Origin: Polytrichum commune
Lineage: Eukaryota; Streptophyta; Polytrichopsida; Polytrichales; Polytrichaceae
Direction of reading: 5' to 3'
Assembly (NCBI GenBank): GCA_950295325.1
Contig: OX485805.1
Coordinates: 55,204,758 to 55,268,757, forward strand
DNA: 64,000 bases
Shown here: positions 50,723 through 60,719 of the stretch, in pieces
Layout of the letters: each line of letters begins with the position of its first letter
How positions within the stretch are numbered: position 1 is the first letter of the stretch
Position numbers and translations under genes: made by a program
The notes under the pieces: generated by a model
Told to the model about the DNA's origin: nothing
Database searches by the model: none
The model's input: the letters and a program-made list of their open reading frames with translations, nothing else

Positions 50723-51224
50723 GAAGAGCACCCTAAGGGATGGGCCTGTGCCTGCTTGTGGCTGTTTTGATCTTGTCAATATCGTGTAATCCTAGTCAAC
50801 GAGAACTTGGACATGTTGAGCACATCTTCATCACAGAACTAGTCCATGGAAAAGTCAAGCTTGTGTGCACGTGTTACTTTGTAGAAAAGTGGGCTGGGCC
50901 GTGCAACAGGGCCAGGCCCAAAGGTCGTACAAATTATGGTAGTCTAAAAAGAAGGGGATTGAAGTGTTTGCACAACTCCTCACAACGGGAATGAAAGCTG
51001 CACTTAGAGGAATTTTAATTGTGTTTGAGAGAATTTTCCTTGTATGAGAGGAATCAAGTGCAAAATTAAGAGAAACCAGTGAGAGAAATGTATCTGTATT
51101 TGGTATCAAGCAAATTTCTTTGTTTCAGAATTGCACTTAGGTTGATTGCTTTCCTACATTAAGGACTTCCAAATGGATCTACTCGGGCTGATTTCACATC
51201 CTGTGACTTCATACTAGAAACCTC
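50723..51224. other. 3' UTR and flank of glutathione reductase
   Basis: Follows the TGA at 50720-50722. No domain or second gene is visible. A clear AATAAA signal was not found. Confidence 0.4.
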
Positions 51225-51455
51225 GAGAGCTCCACAAGAGATTATTGACATCTCAATACGATTTGTTGTTTCTTGAATCAGGAGCTGCTGCTTCAAATCC
51301 AATTAGCAAGTTCTTAAAAGAGCACCAACTCTTTGTTGGTGCATTAAACTTCATGAACGTTTCAGCAATTCCAGTTGATCCAAATTCAATGATTCAGGAG
51401 CGATCTTGGGCCTTGGGTTTACTGAAAACGCCTGATATTCTGAGGGAGGATTGAT
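51225..51455 (+). pseudogene. Gene fragment, possibly nucleolar URB1-like
   Basis: An open stretch of about 76 codons without an obvious start. It contains F-M-N-V-S-A-I-P-V-D-P-N and Q-E-R-S-W-A-L-G-L-L. The pattern S-x-P-x-x-P followed by Q-E-R-x-W-A-L recalls the C-terminal region of plant URB1 (nucleolar pre-ribosomal-associated protein 1). It ends in stops and no neighbouring exon was found, so it looks like a transposed or decayed fragment. The assignment is weak. Confidence 0.25.
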
Positions 51456-53948
51456 TTTGTGATTCTTGCTGAAGGGAGCACTCTGAAGAAAGCAGGAGAC
51501 TGGATGAAAATGCCAGTTTGAACCATTCCCCCAATGTTCTGGAAACGGTTGGCCGTTGATGTGCGGGATGTTGAGCTAATGGTGCAGGGGATACCTAGGG
51601 ACATAAAGTGATTGGCACAGGTGCAACGGGACAGGACAGCACGGGCCCATACTAGTATTAAGCACTAAAAGTTAGTACCTGAAATACCCTGAAATGCCCT
51701 TAGTGTTTTGATGTTGGAGGACTTGCTCCACTAATTGGGTCAAAGCACAATTTTGGAAACATGCCATACCATGCAGTCTCTGATAAAGTTATGGATTTAT
51801 TGACAGACTGTCATGGATCCGTATATACTGAACCTTGTCTATTTAGAATCATAGACAATATCATTGATTTCCTACCCAGCAATCACTTGGAACAGATCAA
51901 CAGATATCACAATGTATGAATACTGCTCAATGGCCTAGACCCATGACACCATTGCATAAATTGCATAGGTGTGCTCGCAATAAACCTCAAAGGGATATCA
52001 TAGTGCTTGATCAAGCAATACATAACCTGCAAAATACTGCCTCCAGGCTTTACCAAATTTATACCTTGTGGACCTCTTTTCCACTTAATAAGGACTTTGG
52101 CATATATATAAAAAAGAAACTACCAGGAAATTGCTAAGAAATACCATGGTTCTGTTTGATTTTGCACATGCTTAGGTCGAGTATGTTAACATGGTAACTC
52201 TACCTGTCGTTAATGACTCCATGGTCTCCATGTCAATCACATCGTCCTTGTGTATGATCTGCATGAGTCTCCACTTCTTTCAGGAATGCATCAAATCCAA
52301 GCACACGCACCTTGGTCTCCAGTTTGTTCATTCTACTGATATTCTCTGGGGATGCGTGTAAGTGGAAAAAAATTGGCAAAAGAGCAGTCGTAAAGGAGGA
52401 ACTTAGTTATACACTATCTTACATAGATTTACTAAGTTACCTCCCAACCAATGTTGATATTCACAGAGGATCCTTGTCACAAGCATTTTTTCACAAGTAT
52501 AAAGCTAACTGATGCAAGACCTATCGATCGGGGCTTCTACCTGTATGTTCAAGTGCAATTTGACGACCTCAGCCGGCACCTTCCAGACAAGCTTCGTTGA
52601 GCAGGTGTGTCAGCAACGATGCAATCAATTGTGGAGCAGCTGATCGTCAGCCTATTTTGTGCAGATGAAATACCTCACTGCCTCAAAGGGAAGCTCCAGA
52701 TGCGAGACGTTTAGGTTTCTATAAGTGTGCTCTCATCGAGTAAGTTTCATGTGGATCCGAACCCTCACTGAAATTTGTGGGTTGGTTCAGTGGTACCTAT
52801 TCTGTGGATTTTCCATGTGTACCTAGCAGCAGTTGGATGTGACAGAAATACGTATCGGTGGATCCTCAGGAACCATTTTCTGCCCCCATCCTGTGTCTGT
52901 CAAGTTACATAAAGAAAATCCAGAGACAGACACCACATGGCCTCATGTCTCACATATATTTGCACGAGTGAAGTGATTGCCGCTCTCGTCGGGTCATGTA
53001 AGATGTTGCACCTGAGTGTACGAACCCTCACTGAAATTTGTTGGTTTGGTTCAGAAGCATCTATTTCTGTGGATTTCCCATCTGTACCTGACAACAGATG
53101 GATGTGCGATTGGGGTTACTACTCCGCTGCTGCTGTTGGCAGTCAATTGTTTGCAATAGAGTTATCTAAGTACATTGTAGGCAGTAAATTTCATGTTTTA
53201 TATCTCCTGAACAAAGGGAAACTTAACCCTTGACGTCCCAAAAGGACGTTCTAATCCATGAGAAGAGTTTGGAAGGGAGGATGCGCATGCAATTGTAATC
53301 ATTTTGTCTCAAATTGTTTTGTGGCAATAGATGGCATATGTATCTACTTGTTACCAACGAAAATAGGAATAATAATAAAAATATATAACTCAAAAGGAGT
53401 TGTTTTTTTAATCACAAATATGTTGGAAATTGGTACCGGTGAACGTTTTTCACCGGCTGAATGCAACGGAATCACAAAATCCTTGATAAAGGAGGATGAA
53501 GTGAACTAGTAAATAGGATTGTGTAATTTCCTTGAAGATATAACTCTTGAATGAGTCATCACAGATTTCTCATTTGAATTTCAGACTCACAAGATTCAGA
53601 TCACATAGACCACTTGAAAAATGAAGAATCGCGGATCTATTATCACAAGCCAAGGAGAGCTTCGGCCATCGTCCCGCAAGCAGTAGTTTATTGCCAGCAT
53701 CTTGAAAGATGAGGTAAAAATGTGTTCATGTGGTTTGAATCCACACACTGAAACTAGACTAATCAACATGTTCCGCTCCTATGCTCAAATCTCAATTCAG
53801 AGTTCAGACTCACTCCGCTACATTTGTTTACTCCGTATCCTTAGTTATAATGCTCCAATCGGGAAGAAGATTTACACAGCCTGCTGTCCATTAAGTCCCA
53901 CTCCTAAGCATCATGGGACTGAAATTGCAGGCTGTAAAATCCAGGTTC
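51456..53948. other. No gene seen
   Basis: Short frames only. It contains a small tandem duplication (about 52750-52845 and 53025-53120). From about 53635 to 53760 is the 3' flank of the HMA gene, with CCCGCAAGCAG and GCCAGCATCTTGAAAGATGA shared with the second HMA gene. Confidence 0.5.
52750..53125. repeat. Two diverged copies of a ~95-bp segment
   Basis: CGAACCCTCACTGAAATTTG followed by GGTTCAG, CTGTGGATTT and GTACCT occurs near 52758 and again near 53029. Confidence 0.6.
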
Positions 53949-55236
53949 TCAATACCATGTGTATGAACGAGGATAATCCTCAGTATAGTACGTTTGTGCA
54001 TATGGAGGCACTCTGTCATACTGAAAAGTTGGCCACCCGAAAGAATCAGGTCCTAAAGGACGAACATAAGAAGCTCTAGGCGATTCATAACACGGATTGT
54101 CGAAGAAATAGGTTTCCGAGTGCGAGGGTTGTTGTCTGTAGTATGAGGCACGGTTCGGGGAAGAGCGGTAGAAAGATTCTTCTAATCGTCTGGGCCTCAT
54201 GTAATCTGACCGAAAGCTTGTGGAGTGGGCCAACTTCGTGGGCAACCTATGTATACCTCCATTCCAGAATTCGGACTTCCTCTTCACACGCTTCACTTTT
54301 TTCAATGCTTCAAAAGGATCCGCATAGCCTCGCACAGTTACTCTCTCGCTCCCTTGGTCGCAGAAAACTTGGTACACACCGCCGAGCTCCAGAAGCTCTT
54401 CCTGCACTTTCTCTTCGCATTTCGAGCAGCACATGGGCACCCAGAATTCAATCTCCTGCACAGCAATGAAAAAGTTGTGTTTGTGTGAGAGATTTCCTTG
54501 CAAGTGGCGTTACTTCAGAGATGAATGAGGGTCCAATAAAGTATCACAATTACAGAATGAAATAGATTGTACTTTATGATACATTTAAACCTGATGATAT
54601 TTCATAACATTACTCAGCTGATGAGCTGTTTTCATGGCCCAGATTCGAGAATAAAGACCCCGGATGCCGGAATCCCACTGCTTCAGACTGAATCTGAAGT
54701 CAGGGCAGCTGAACACAGCTTATCAGGTGAGTGTGTTATGTTTGATTAATTGTGAGATTTGAGTATTTGAATTGAAGAGAAGCTACTTTGAAGATACAGA
54801 ACTATACGTAACCTGATTTTGGTGACATTGGGTGACAACACATGAGACTGTCATCTCATAGTCAAGCATTGGATCCCATGATTGGCATTGGAGGTAAGAA
54901 GGGAAAATTAGAGCAGGATTTGAACTCACTGGAAGGGATCGCCTGGAGTCGCCATAGCCATGGTTGTGAAGACGCTCATAGCTGTCTCCCCTCCAGGACT
55001 CACTCCTTCCATACATCATCTGCAAAAAATAATTTTGCTACAAATGAGTTACAAAACCCTCAGAATCGACTTCCAGTCGCAGACCCGATCAGAATGCAAC
55101 CATGGCTGAGCTCACTTCGTTGACGTGCTTCACCTCTTCGTTCAAAGTGTCGCATTTCTTCTTCTCAAACGAGTACATTAAACTTGCAAGAGTACGTAGA
55201 GGTCAAACTTACCCCATTCATCCGCATTGACGACAT
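53949..55236 (-). CDS. HMA-domain (HIPP-like) metal-binding protein, copy 1
   Basis: Three exons in phase: 55236-55213 (8 codons), 55019-54930 (30 codons), 54455-53949; 206 residues. Exon 3 begins with E-I-E-F-W-V-P and the metal motif M46-C47-C48-S-K-C51 (MxCxxC), then a ferredoxin-like heavy-metal-associated fold with G-Y-A-D-P-F-E-A-L-K-K-V-K. The family binds copper, zinc or cadmium through the two cysteines. The C-terminal half is Ser/Tyr/Pro/Arg-rich and low in complexity and ends T-W-Y, so the CaaX isoprenylation box of true HIPPs is absent. A close paralogue lies at 59504-60514 with identical exon phases. Which metal or partner it binds cannot be told. Confidence 0.85.
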
Positions 55237-55429
55237 GTTGTAAGAAAGATCAGCTTAGAAAACTGAGCCTAAAATCTAAAATCTTCTGCACACCCTTTGT
55301 TGCCGATTGCTGCCCAGGTGGACCCAAATTTTTGCTCTTCTCTTCGAACCAGAGACCCAAATTAGCTAATTGGTGAATGTGAGAAAGAGGTTGCTTAGCA
55401 AGCATGGGAAGAGCAGTCGATGCTGGATC

Positions 55430-55459
55430 TTTTATAATGCTTCCTCACGAAAGCGCGTG
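55430..55459 (-). promoter_or_regulatory. Core promoter of HMA copy 1: TATA box and CGCG element
   Basis: On the minus strand, TATAAAA (55436-55430) lies about 195 bp upstream of the ATG and CACGCGCTTTC (55459-55449) lies just before it. The same pair is found before HMA copy 2. A-CGCG-C fits the CGCG box bound by calmodulin-binding CAMTA factors; binding is inferred. Confidence 0.45.
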
Positions 55460-57658
55460 CGGCCAGCATCCTTGATCCTCGATGCAGGTCGGAAATTGCA
55501 AGACCCAAGTGGAAGCTGAGACTGCACAACCTGCACACAGTAAGCACAGTAAGTATTTCTAGATCCTAGTGACAGCTGCGACGCCACCTGTCCCAAGAAC
55601 CAGGGGTAAGCCAGTTGGTAGTATGAGTAAGACTACACTCATTATCCCAATTAGTGTGGATGTGGGTGGGAAATTAGTGAAGGTGATACTAAATTTCTTT
55701 ATGCTATGAAATTAGTGCCACCAAAAGATCCGGGAAGGATTGTTCATCTCGGCGTTATTCACTAAAAATATTATTCATAGACAGTACCGACATTATTCAT
55801 CATGGCATTATTCACCGACAAGCATGTGCTTGCATATAATTATTTTTATCACTCTGCAAGTACCTTAGAGCACACACTAATTTTCTTGAAATTTATGGTA
55901 AATGGGCACGTATTCATGAATTTAGTATCACTTAATAAAAAAATAAGCTCTCACTAATTTTGAGACTTGACAAAAACAATGCATGTTTCGGGAATGATTG
56001 TCACACGCACGAATTGGGATAATTAGTGTAGTAAACATATATGTTTGATAATCAAACTTAGCCTTTGTGATAGTGATTGAGGACCCATCATCATTTTCAA
56101 GTGCACGATTTTGATACAGTATTAAGTACATGAGCTAAGCAACCTATTTCGGTTACTCATCTTAAACGGACACCTATATTTGAGTGGTGTATGGTATGGT
56201 GGGGATCTAAGAACGGACACCAAAAAGAAATATCCTTAAAATATATTAGATTACGTGCTCAAAATAATATGTTAACCATTTTGACGTGTTCAATCGTCAA
56301 ATGTCCTATATGACCATTTTAATGAACTTGAAAGCCTTCACTTTGATACTGACTGAGATATTCATATGAGCTCTCGGAATTATGAAGAAAATGACTACCT
56401 ACATGCGCAATTTGGGATTTGCTAAACATCTCGCACTAATTGTGTGTTTAGTATCCTCCAAGAAGTGGGTGTAGAGCTAAAAGTGTCCGTTTAAGGCCCG
56501 CTTCCTTAATTGTAACCCTGCTGGCGACAGCTCGGCTGTCACGGCACCGCCCTCTTCGACGGCTGCAGATTTGCTGGCAAGGACAGTGAGCCTGCCGTCG
56601 TATATTTTTCGTCAGCTACGGTGAATGCAGTGGTTACGTGCAGGGTGAGGGAGAGGAAGCTGCAAAGAATGAGCTTCAGATCTTAATTTTGGGGAAGGAA
56701 TAACACAACATACAATCATCCTGGCACCTGCAATCTGTACATGGTGTGGTTCCTTGTGGAATATATCCAAGTTCTTTTGATGCAGTGTCCGGGGAGTTTT
56801 TTGGGCATAATCGGTCCAAATCCTAGTGTGTTTCAAGTCCAACCGGTTTCATGTTGTGATCTTTCGGTTTTTCTGTAGTAATTTGAGGTATATTTCACGG
56901 ATTCCTCTAAAATGATTGGTTATTTTCTCAAACTCAACCGGTTCATCTGTAACTAGCGGTTGATTCTACCCGTTCATTGTTTTGATGCACCTACACTAAA
57001 TAGCTGATGTAGTGCAGCGTTAAAAATGGTGTGTCATGTTAATTAGCTGAGTGGTTGTTGTGACTTATCATGTGGTACCAAGTGTCATGTGACACGCTCT
57101 CTAGCTGCCACCCAGTGATTGCAAGACAAATCAATTCGGGTCGCTGATGAATAGTGTGGCTCAATTATCTGTCAAGACAAGTTTCTGCCTAATTGATCAA
57201 GCTAGGGCCTATGAACAGCATTTCGGCCTCACCTAACTAGGATTTTCTCCACAGCCAACTTGCACCAAGTGTGGATGGGGAGGAGGGTAGCCTTCATCGC
57301 TTGAAATTGGAAATGATGAACACAGCTACACTTATTAGCAGCATGCATGACGTTGAAGTAATCTAGTCGTAGCTACTAGCTAGGTGACCTTTGCGAAGTG
57401 CGAGTAATGATCCAGTCATGGCAAGTCTCGCGGAGTAAAATGAGTACAATTGAGCCTTTCTTGCTCCAAAATATTGCAAACAAGTATGCCAGGCGTTGTT
57501 GATTGAAACAAATCAATGCAGAAAATTACAAATCCTTGAGCTAGCTACGCACAATCTCACGACACAATTCCAAGGTCGAACACACTATACATGTGATGTT
57601 CCTACTGCTCATTCACATCAGTGCGGCTTTTTCTTGTCTTCATCAGGTTGTCACCAAT
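55460..57658. other. Intergenic, no gene seen
   Basis: AT-rich sequence without splice-supported frames, RNA genes or clear repeats. Confidence 0.5.
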
Positions 57659-57679
57659 ATGAAAGCTTACACAAAGTAA

Positions 57680-57868
57680 GGAAGGCATGTGGAAACCTTA
57701 CATCGTGTAAAGCTCCTCCTCGAGGGCTACCTCACGACGCACGTCGGTCCTTACTCCGAACTCGAAGTGCTTGACCTTGATGAGGAACTCGAGTCAACTG
57801 TAAATGCTACTTGTCACGGCGAGCTTGTGCTCTGCTTGTGGTATGAGGATAGGGTGGGCAGTAGGTAA
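57680..57868 (+). pseudogene. Unrecognised open stretch upstream of FHA gene
   Basis: Sixty-two codons between stops, with no ATG. Composition is protein-like (L-L-L-E-G-Y-L, then S-E-L-E-V-L-D-L-D-E-E-L). I do not recognise the family. It could be an exon remnant or a transcribed leader of the FHA gene 70 bp downstream. Confidence 0.2.
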
Positions 57869-57939
57869 GTAGGAGGATAGCCAGCGAATCGTAGGAAGAG
57901 TGGTTGAATTTTGATTTAGGTTTTGGTTTTTGTGTGAAG

Positions 57940-58761
57940 ATGGGAGAGATAGAAGCAGGATTTGCGAAGCTGCAGGGGGAGGATTTTGAGTACTACATGC
58001 AGACCTACACGATTGTGTTAGGCAGGAACAGCAAGAAGGCGTCGGTGGATGTGGATTTGGCAGGTCTGGGAGGGGGGATGAACATCTCTCGTCACCATGC
58101 CAGGATCGCGTACGACTTTCAGCGACGGAGGTTTGTGCTGGAGGTTTTGGGGAAGAATGGATGCTACGTGGAAGGAGTGCACTACTCTCCGGAGAATCCT
58201 CCCGTGAAGCTGGACTCGCAGGATCTGCTACAGATAGGCGAGAAGCGGTTCTACTTCCTGCTTCCTGCGAAGAAGATTGCTCGCTCCATAGCGCCCGTGG
58301 TGGCCAGCCCCGCAAACCCTAACCCTAGCTCGAGGAAGAGGGCAGCGGGAGGGGGCGGCCGAAACAGCGCGGCGGGGCCTGCGAAGAAGGTGAAAGCGCA
58401 GGCCAGGATGTCGGGGTACGAAGGAAACTCGGGTCACCAGGAGATCGAGGAACAGGAAATCGTGGGCACCATTCTGTCCAAGCTGAAAAACCAACATCAC
58501 CAAGGCGAGTGGATGGCTGTGGCAAGGTTGCATGGTGACATTCTGAACCACTTTCAGGGTAGGGTTTTGACACCGCAGTTTCAAAGCTTGATGGGGGTTA
58601 ATGAGGAAGGCCAGATCGAGACGGACGGCAAAGGAGGTTTGCGGGCATGGTCGGGGCTCGTGAATCTGCTAAAAAAGTATCCTGGCTATTTCGCCATCAA
58701 TGCCAAGCTCAAGGGTGGCATCAGGGTTGAATATGTGTCTCTCATCACGGATGAGCAGTAG
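57940..58761 (+). CDS. FHA2: FHA-domain transcription factor, FHA2-like
   Basis: A single-exon gene of 273 residues. Start chosen at 57940 (M-G-E-I-E-A-G-F-A-K-L-Q-G), which matches the conserved N terminus of plant FHA2-type proteins; the open frame begins 12 codons earlier. The FHA domain (about residues 24-105) has G28-R29, S50-R51-H52-H53 and N73-G74, the residues that read phosphothreonine peptides. A basic R-K-R and K-K-V-K stretch (about 130-160) is a likely nuclear signal. The C-terminal half (about 180-273) is a second folded segment with W-M-A-V-A-R-L-H and K-K-Y-P-G-Y-F-A-I. These nuclear factors act as transcriptional regulators. Its last codons are repeated 459 bp downstream by a tandem duplication. 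Confidence 0.92.
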   Translation: MGEIEAGFAKLQGEDFEYYMQTYTIVLGRNSKKASVDVDLAGLGGGMNISRHHARIAYDFQRRRFVLEVLGKNGCYVEGVHYSPENPPVKLDSQDLLQIGEKRFYFLLPAKKIARSIAPVVASPANPNPSSRKRAAGGGGRNSAAGPAKKVKAQARMSGYEGNSGHQEIEEQEIVGTILSKLKNQHHQGEWMAVARLHGDILNHFQGRVLTPQFQSLMGVNEEGQIETDGKGGLRAWSGLVNLLKKYPGYFAINAKLKGGIRVEYVSLITDEQ

Positions 58762-59560
58762 TTTTTTTACTCTTAAAGATGACTGACGACTGACAAGCTG
58801 TGTACAGATCAAGTGATCATCATCACAAAACGCAAGAGCAGAAGAAGAAGAAAGAAGTCTCGCTCATTTCCTTTCCCCGCAAGCAGGGATTTAATGCCAG
58901 CATCTCGAATGATGAGGCTATAATGTGGTTTGCATCCACACTGTAGAAATAGACTAACATCAGGTATTACTCAAATTCAGATCCGCTCCCTTCTCCTCAC
59001 TGGGGAATCATCAAATGGTTTGCTAACTATGGCTCCAATGGGGAGCAGAATCGTACAGACTTCTAATAATCATCATATCTTTTTCTTAAACTCCCAATCT
59101 TTTAGCATGGGCTTGAGTGGCAACCTAATTCTAGCTTTTCAGTAGCCCCCGTATGAATGAGGATGCTCCTCAGTATAGTACGTCTGCGAATATGTGTCTC
59201 TCATCACGGATGAGCAGTAGTAATTTTACCTCAAAGATCACTGACAAGGTGTGTACAGATCAAGTGATCATCATCACGAATGCATGAGACGAAAAAGCCT
59301 CGCTCATTCCTTTCCCCGCAAGCAGGGCGTTTTATTGCCAGCATCTCGAAAGATGAGGTAAAAATGTGGAATCATCAAATGGGTTGCTAACTATGGCTCC
59401 AATGGGGAGCAGATTTGTACAGACTGCTAATAATTGATCATATCATTTTCTTAAACTCACAATCTTTAGCATGGGGTTGAGTTGCAATCCAAATCCTACC
59501 ATTTTAATAGCCTCTGTATGAATGAGGGAAATCCTCAGTGTAGTATGTCTGTGCATAAGG
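58729..59560. repeat. Tandem duplication of the FHA-tail/HMA-tail interval
   Basis: The unit 58729-59187 (offset 459 bp) is repeated from 59188. Both copies start GAATATGTGTCTCTCATCAC (FHA last codons and stop) and share CAGATCAAGTGATCATCATC, CCCCGCAAGCAGG, GCCAGCATCTCGAA and CTAACTATGGCTCCAATGGG. They end in GTATGAATGAGG-type sequence, the antisense of an HMA C terminus. Confidence 0.8.
59139..59187 (-). pseudogene. Relic HMA C-terminal tail
   Basis: On the minus strand it reads Q-T-Y-Y-T-E-E-H-P-H-S-Y-G-G-Y then TGA, matching the last residues of the HMA protein encoded at 59504-60514. It is cut off upstream by the FHA-tail junction at 59188. Confidence 0.7.
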
Positions 59561-60514
59561 AGGCACTCTTTCATACCGAAAAGATTGACTCCGTGAACAT
59601 CCGAAAGATTCGGGGCTTGAAGGCCGAACAAATGAAGTTTGGGGAGAGTCATCATATGGCAGAGTTGCATGGAAGAAATTCTCGGAGTGTGAGGGTTGTC
59701 GTCTATAGTACGAGACCCGGCTAGGAGAAGAATGGTAGTAAGATTCTTGTTGTCTTGGGCTTGACATGTAATTTGAACGAAAGCTAGTGGATCGTGTCAA
59801 CTTTGGAGCTGCACCTCCTTTCCAAAATTCGGACTTCCTCTTCACGCGCTTCACTTTTTTCAATGCTTCAAAAGGATCGACATACCCTTGCACTGTTACT
59901 CTCTTAGCAACTTGGTCACACAAAATTTCGTATGCCCCGTCCAACTCCAGAAGCTCTTCACGAACTTTCTCTTCGCATTTGGAGCAACACATAGGAACCC
60001 ATAATTCAATCTCCTGCATCGCCATGCACAAATTACAATGTAATGATCAGAGAATGTGATGTGCACACATGGGATTGAGTTATTTTTGCAGAGCGGGGTC
60101 TTTTACAGAATTTTATTGACATGCTGTCAGCGAATTCTATTGTACCCGACGCTTGATAAAAACACAGAATTACATGTCTACGATACCACAGGAGTTGAAC
60201 TTACAGGAAGGGATCGCCTGGGATCGCCATAGCCATGGGAATGAGGACGCTCACACCTATCTCCCCTCCAAGACTCACTCCTTCCATACATCATCTGCAC
60301 AACAAAATTGCAACAAACGAGAAACTCAACCCTCCTCGACTACAATTGCGCTTCGATCCCGAAGCAAATGGAGCTCACGACCCAAATGCGACCATGGTCC
60401 AGAAGCAAAACCATCATCATCACAGGGTTGAGGTTTATGCAACACAGAAGTATTTCAAACCCAAAGGATTTTGAGGCATTGTGAGCTTGAGTGTACCTCA
60501 TTCATCCACGACAT
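59504..60514 (-). CDS. HMA-domain (HIPP-like) metal-binding protein, copy 2
   Basis: Three exons in phase: 60514-60497 (6 codons), 60294-60205 (30 codons), 60013-59504; 205 residues. It has the same architecture as the gene at 53949-55236: M-M-Y-G-R-S-E-S-W exon 2, then E-I-E-L-W-V-P with metal ligands C46 and C49 in M-C-C-S-K-C, an HMA fold with D-P-F-E-A-L-K-K-V-K, and a Ser/Tyr/Arg-rich tail ending Y-R-G-Y without a CaaX box. Exon 3 is well conserved through the HMA domain and diverges in the tail. The FHA gene lies between the two copies on the opposite strand. Metal and partner specificity are unknown. Confidence 0.86.
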
Positions 60515-60684
60515 GTTGTAAAGCTCAGCTCAGCTCAGCTTAAAAAGGCTAAGTAGATCACCCCCAAGGAATTGGCCCCCCTAGATCTTTGCTCTGCAAC
60601 TTAACTCAAAGCTTATGCAAAGCTGATTCAGATGTTGATGTGGAGCTTCTAATTGGCATGATTGATTAGAGCCTCATGAACGCT

Positions 60685-60719
60685 TTATAGAATGCTGTTG
60701 CAATCGAGAAAGCGCGTGA
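60685..60719 (-). promoter_or_regulatory. Core promoter of HMA copy 2: TATA box and CGCG element
   Basis: TATAAA (60690-60685) about 172 bp upstream of the ATG, with CACGCGCTTTC (60719-60709) before it, on the minus strand. The identical 11-base element and similar spacing occur at copy 1. Confidence 0.45.
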
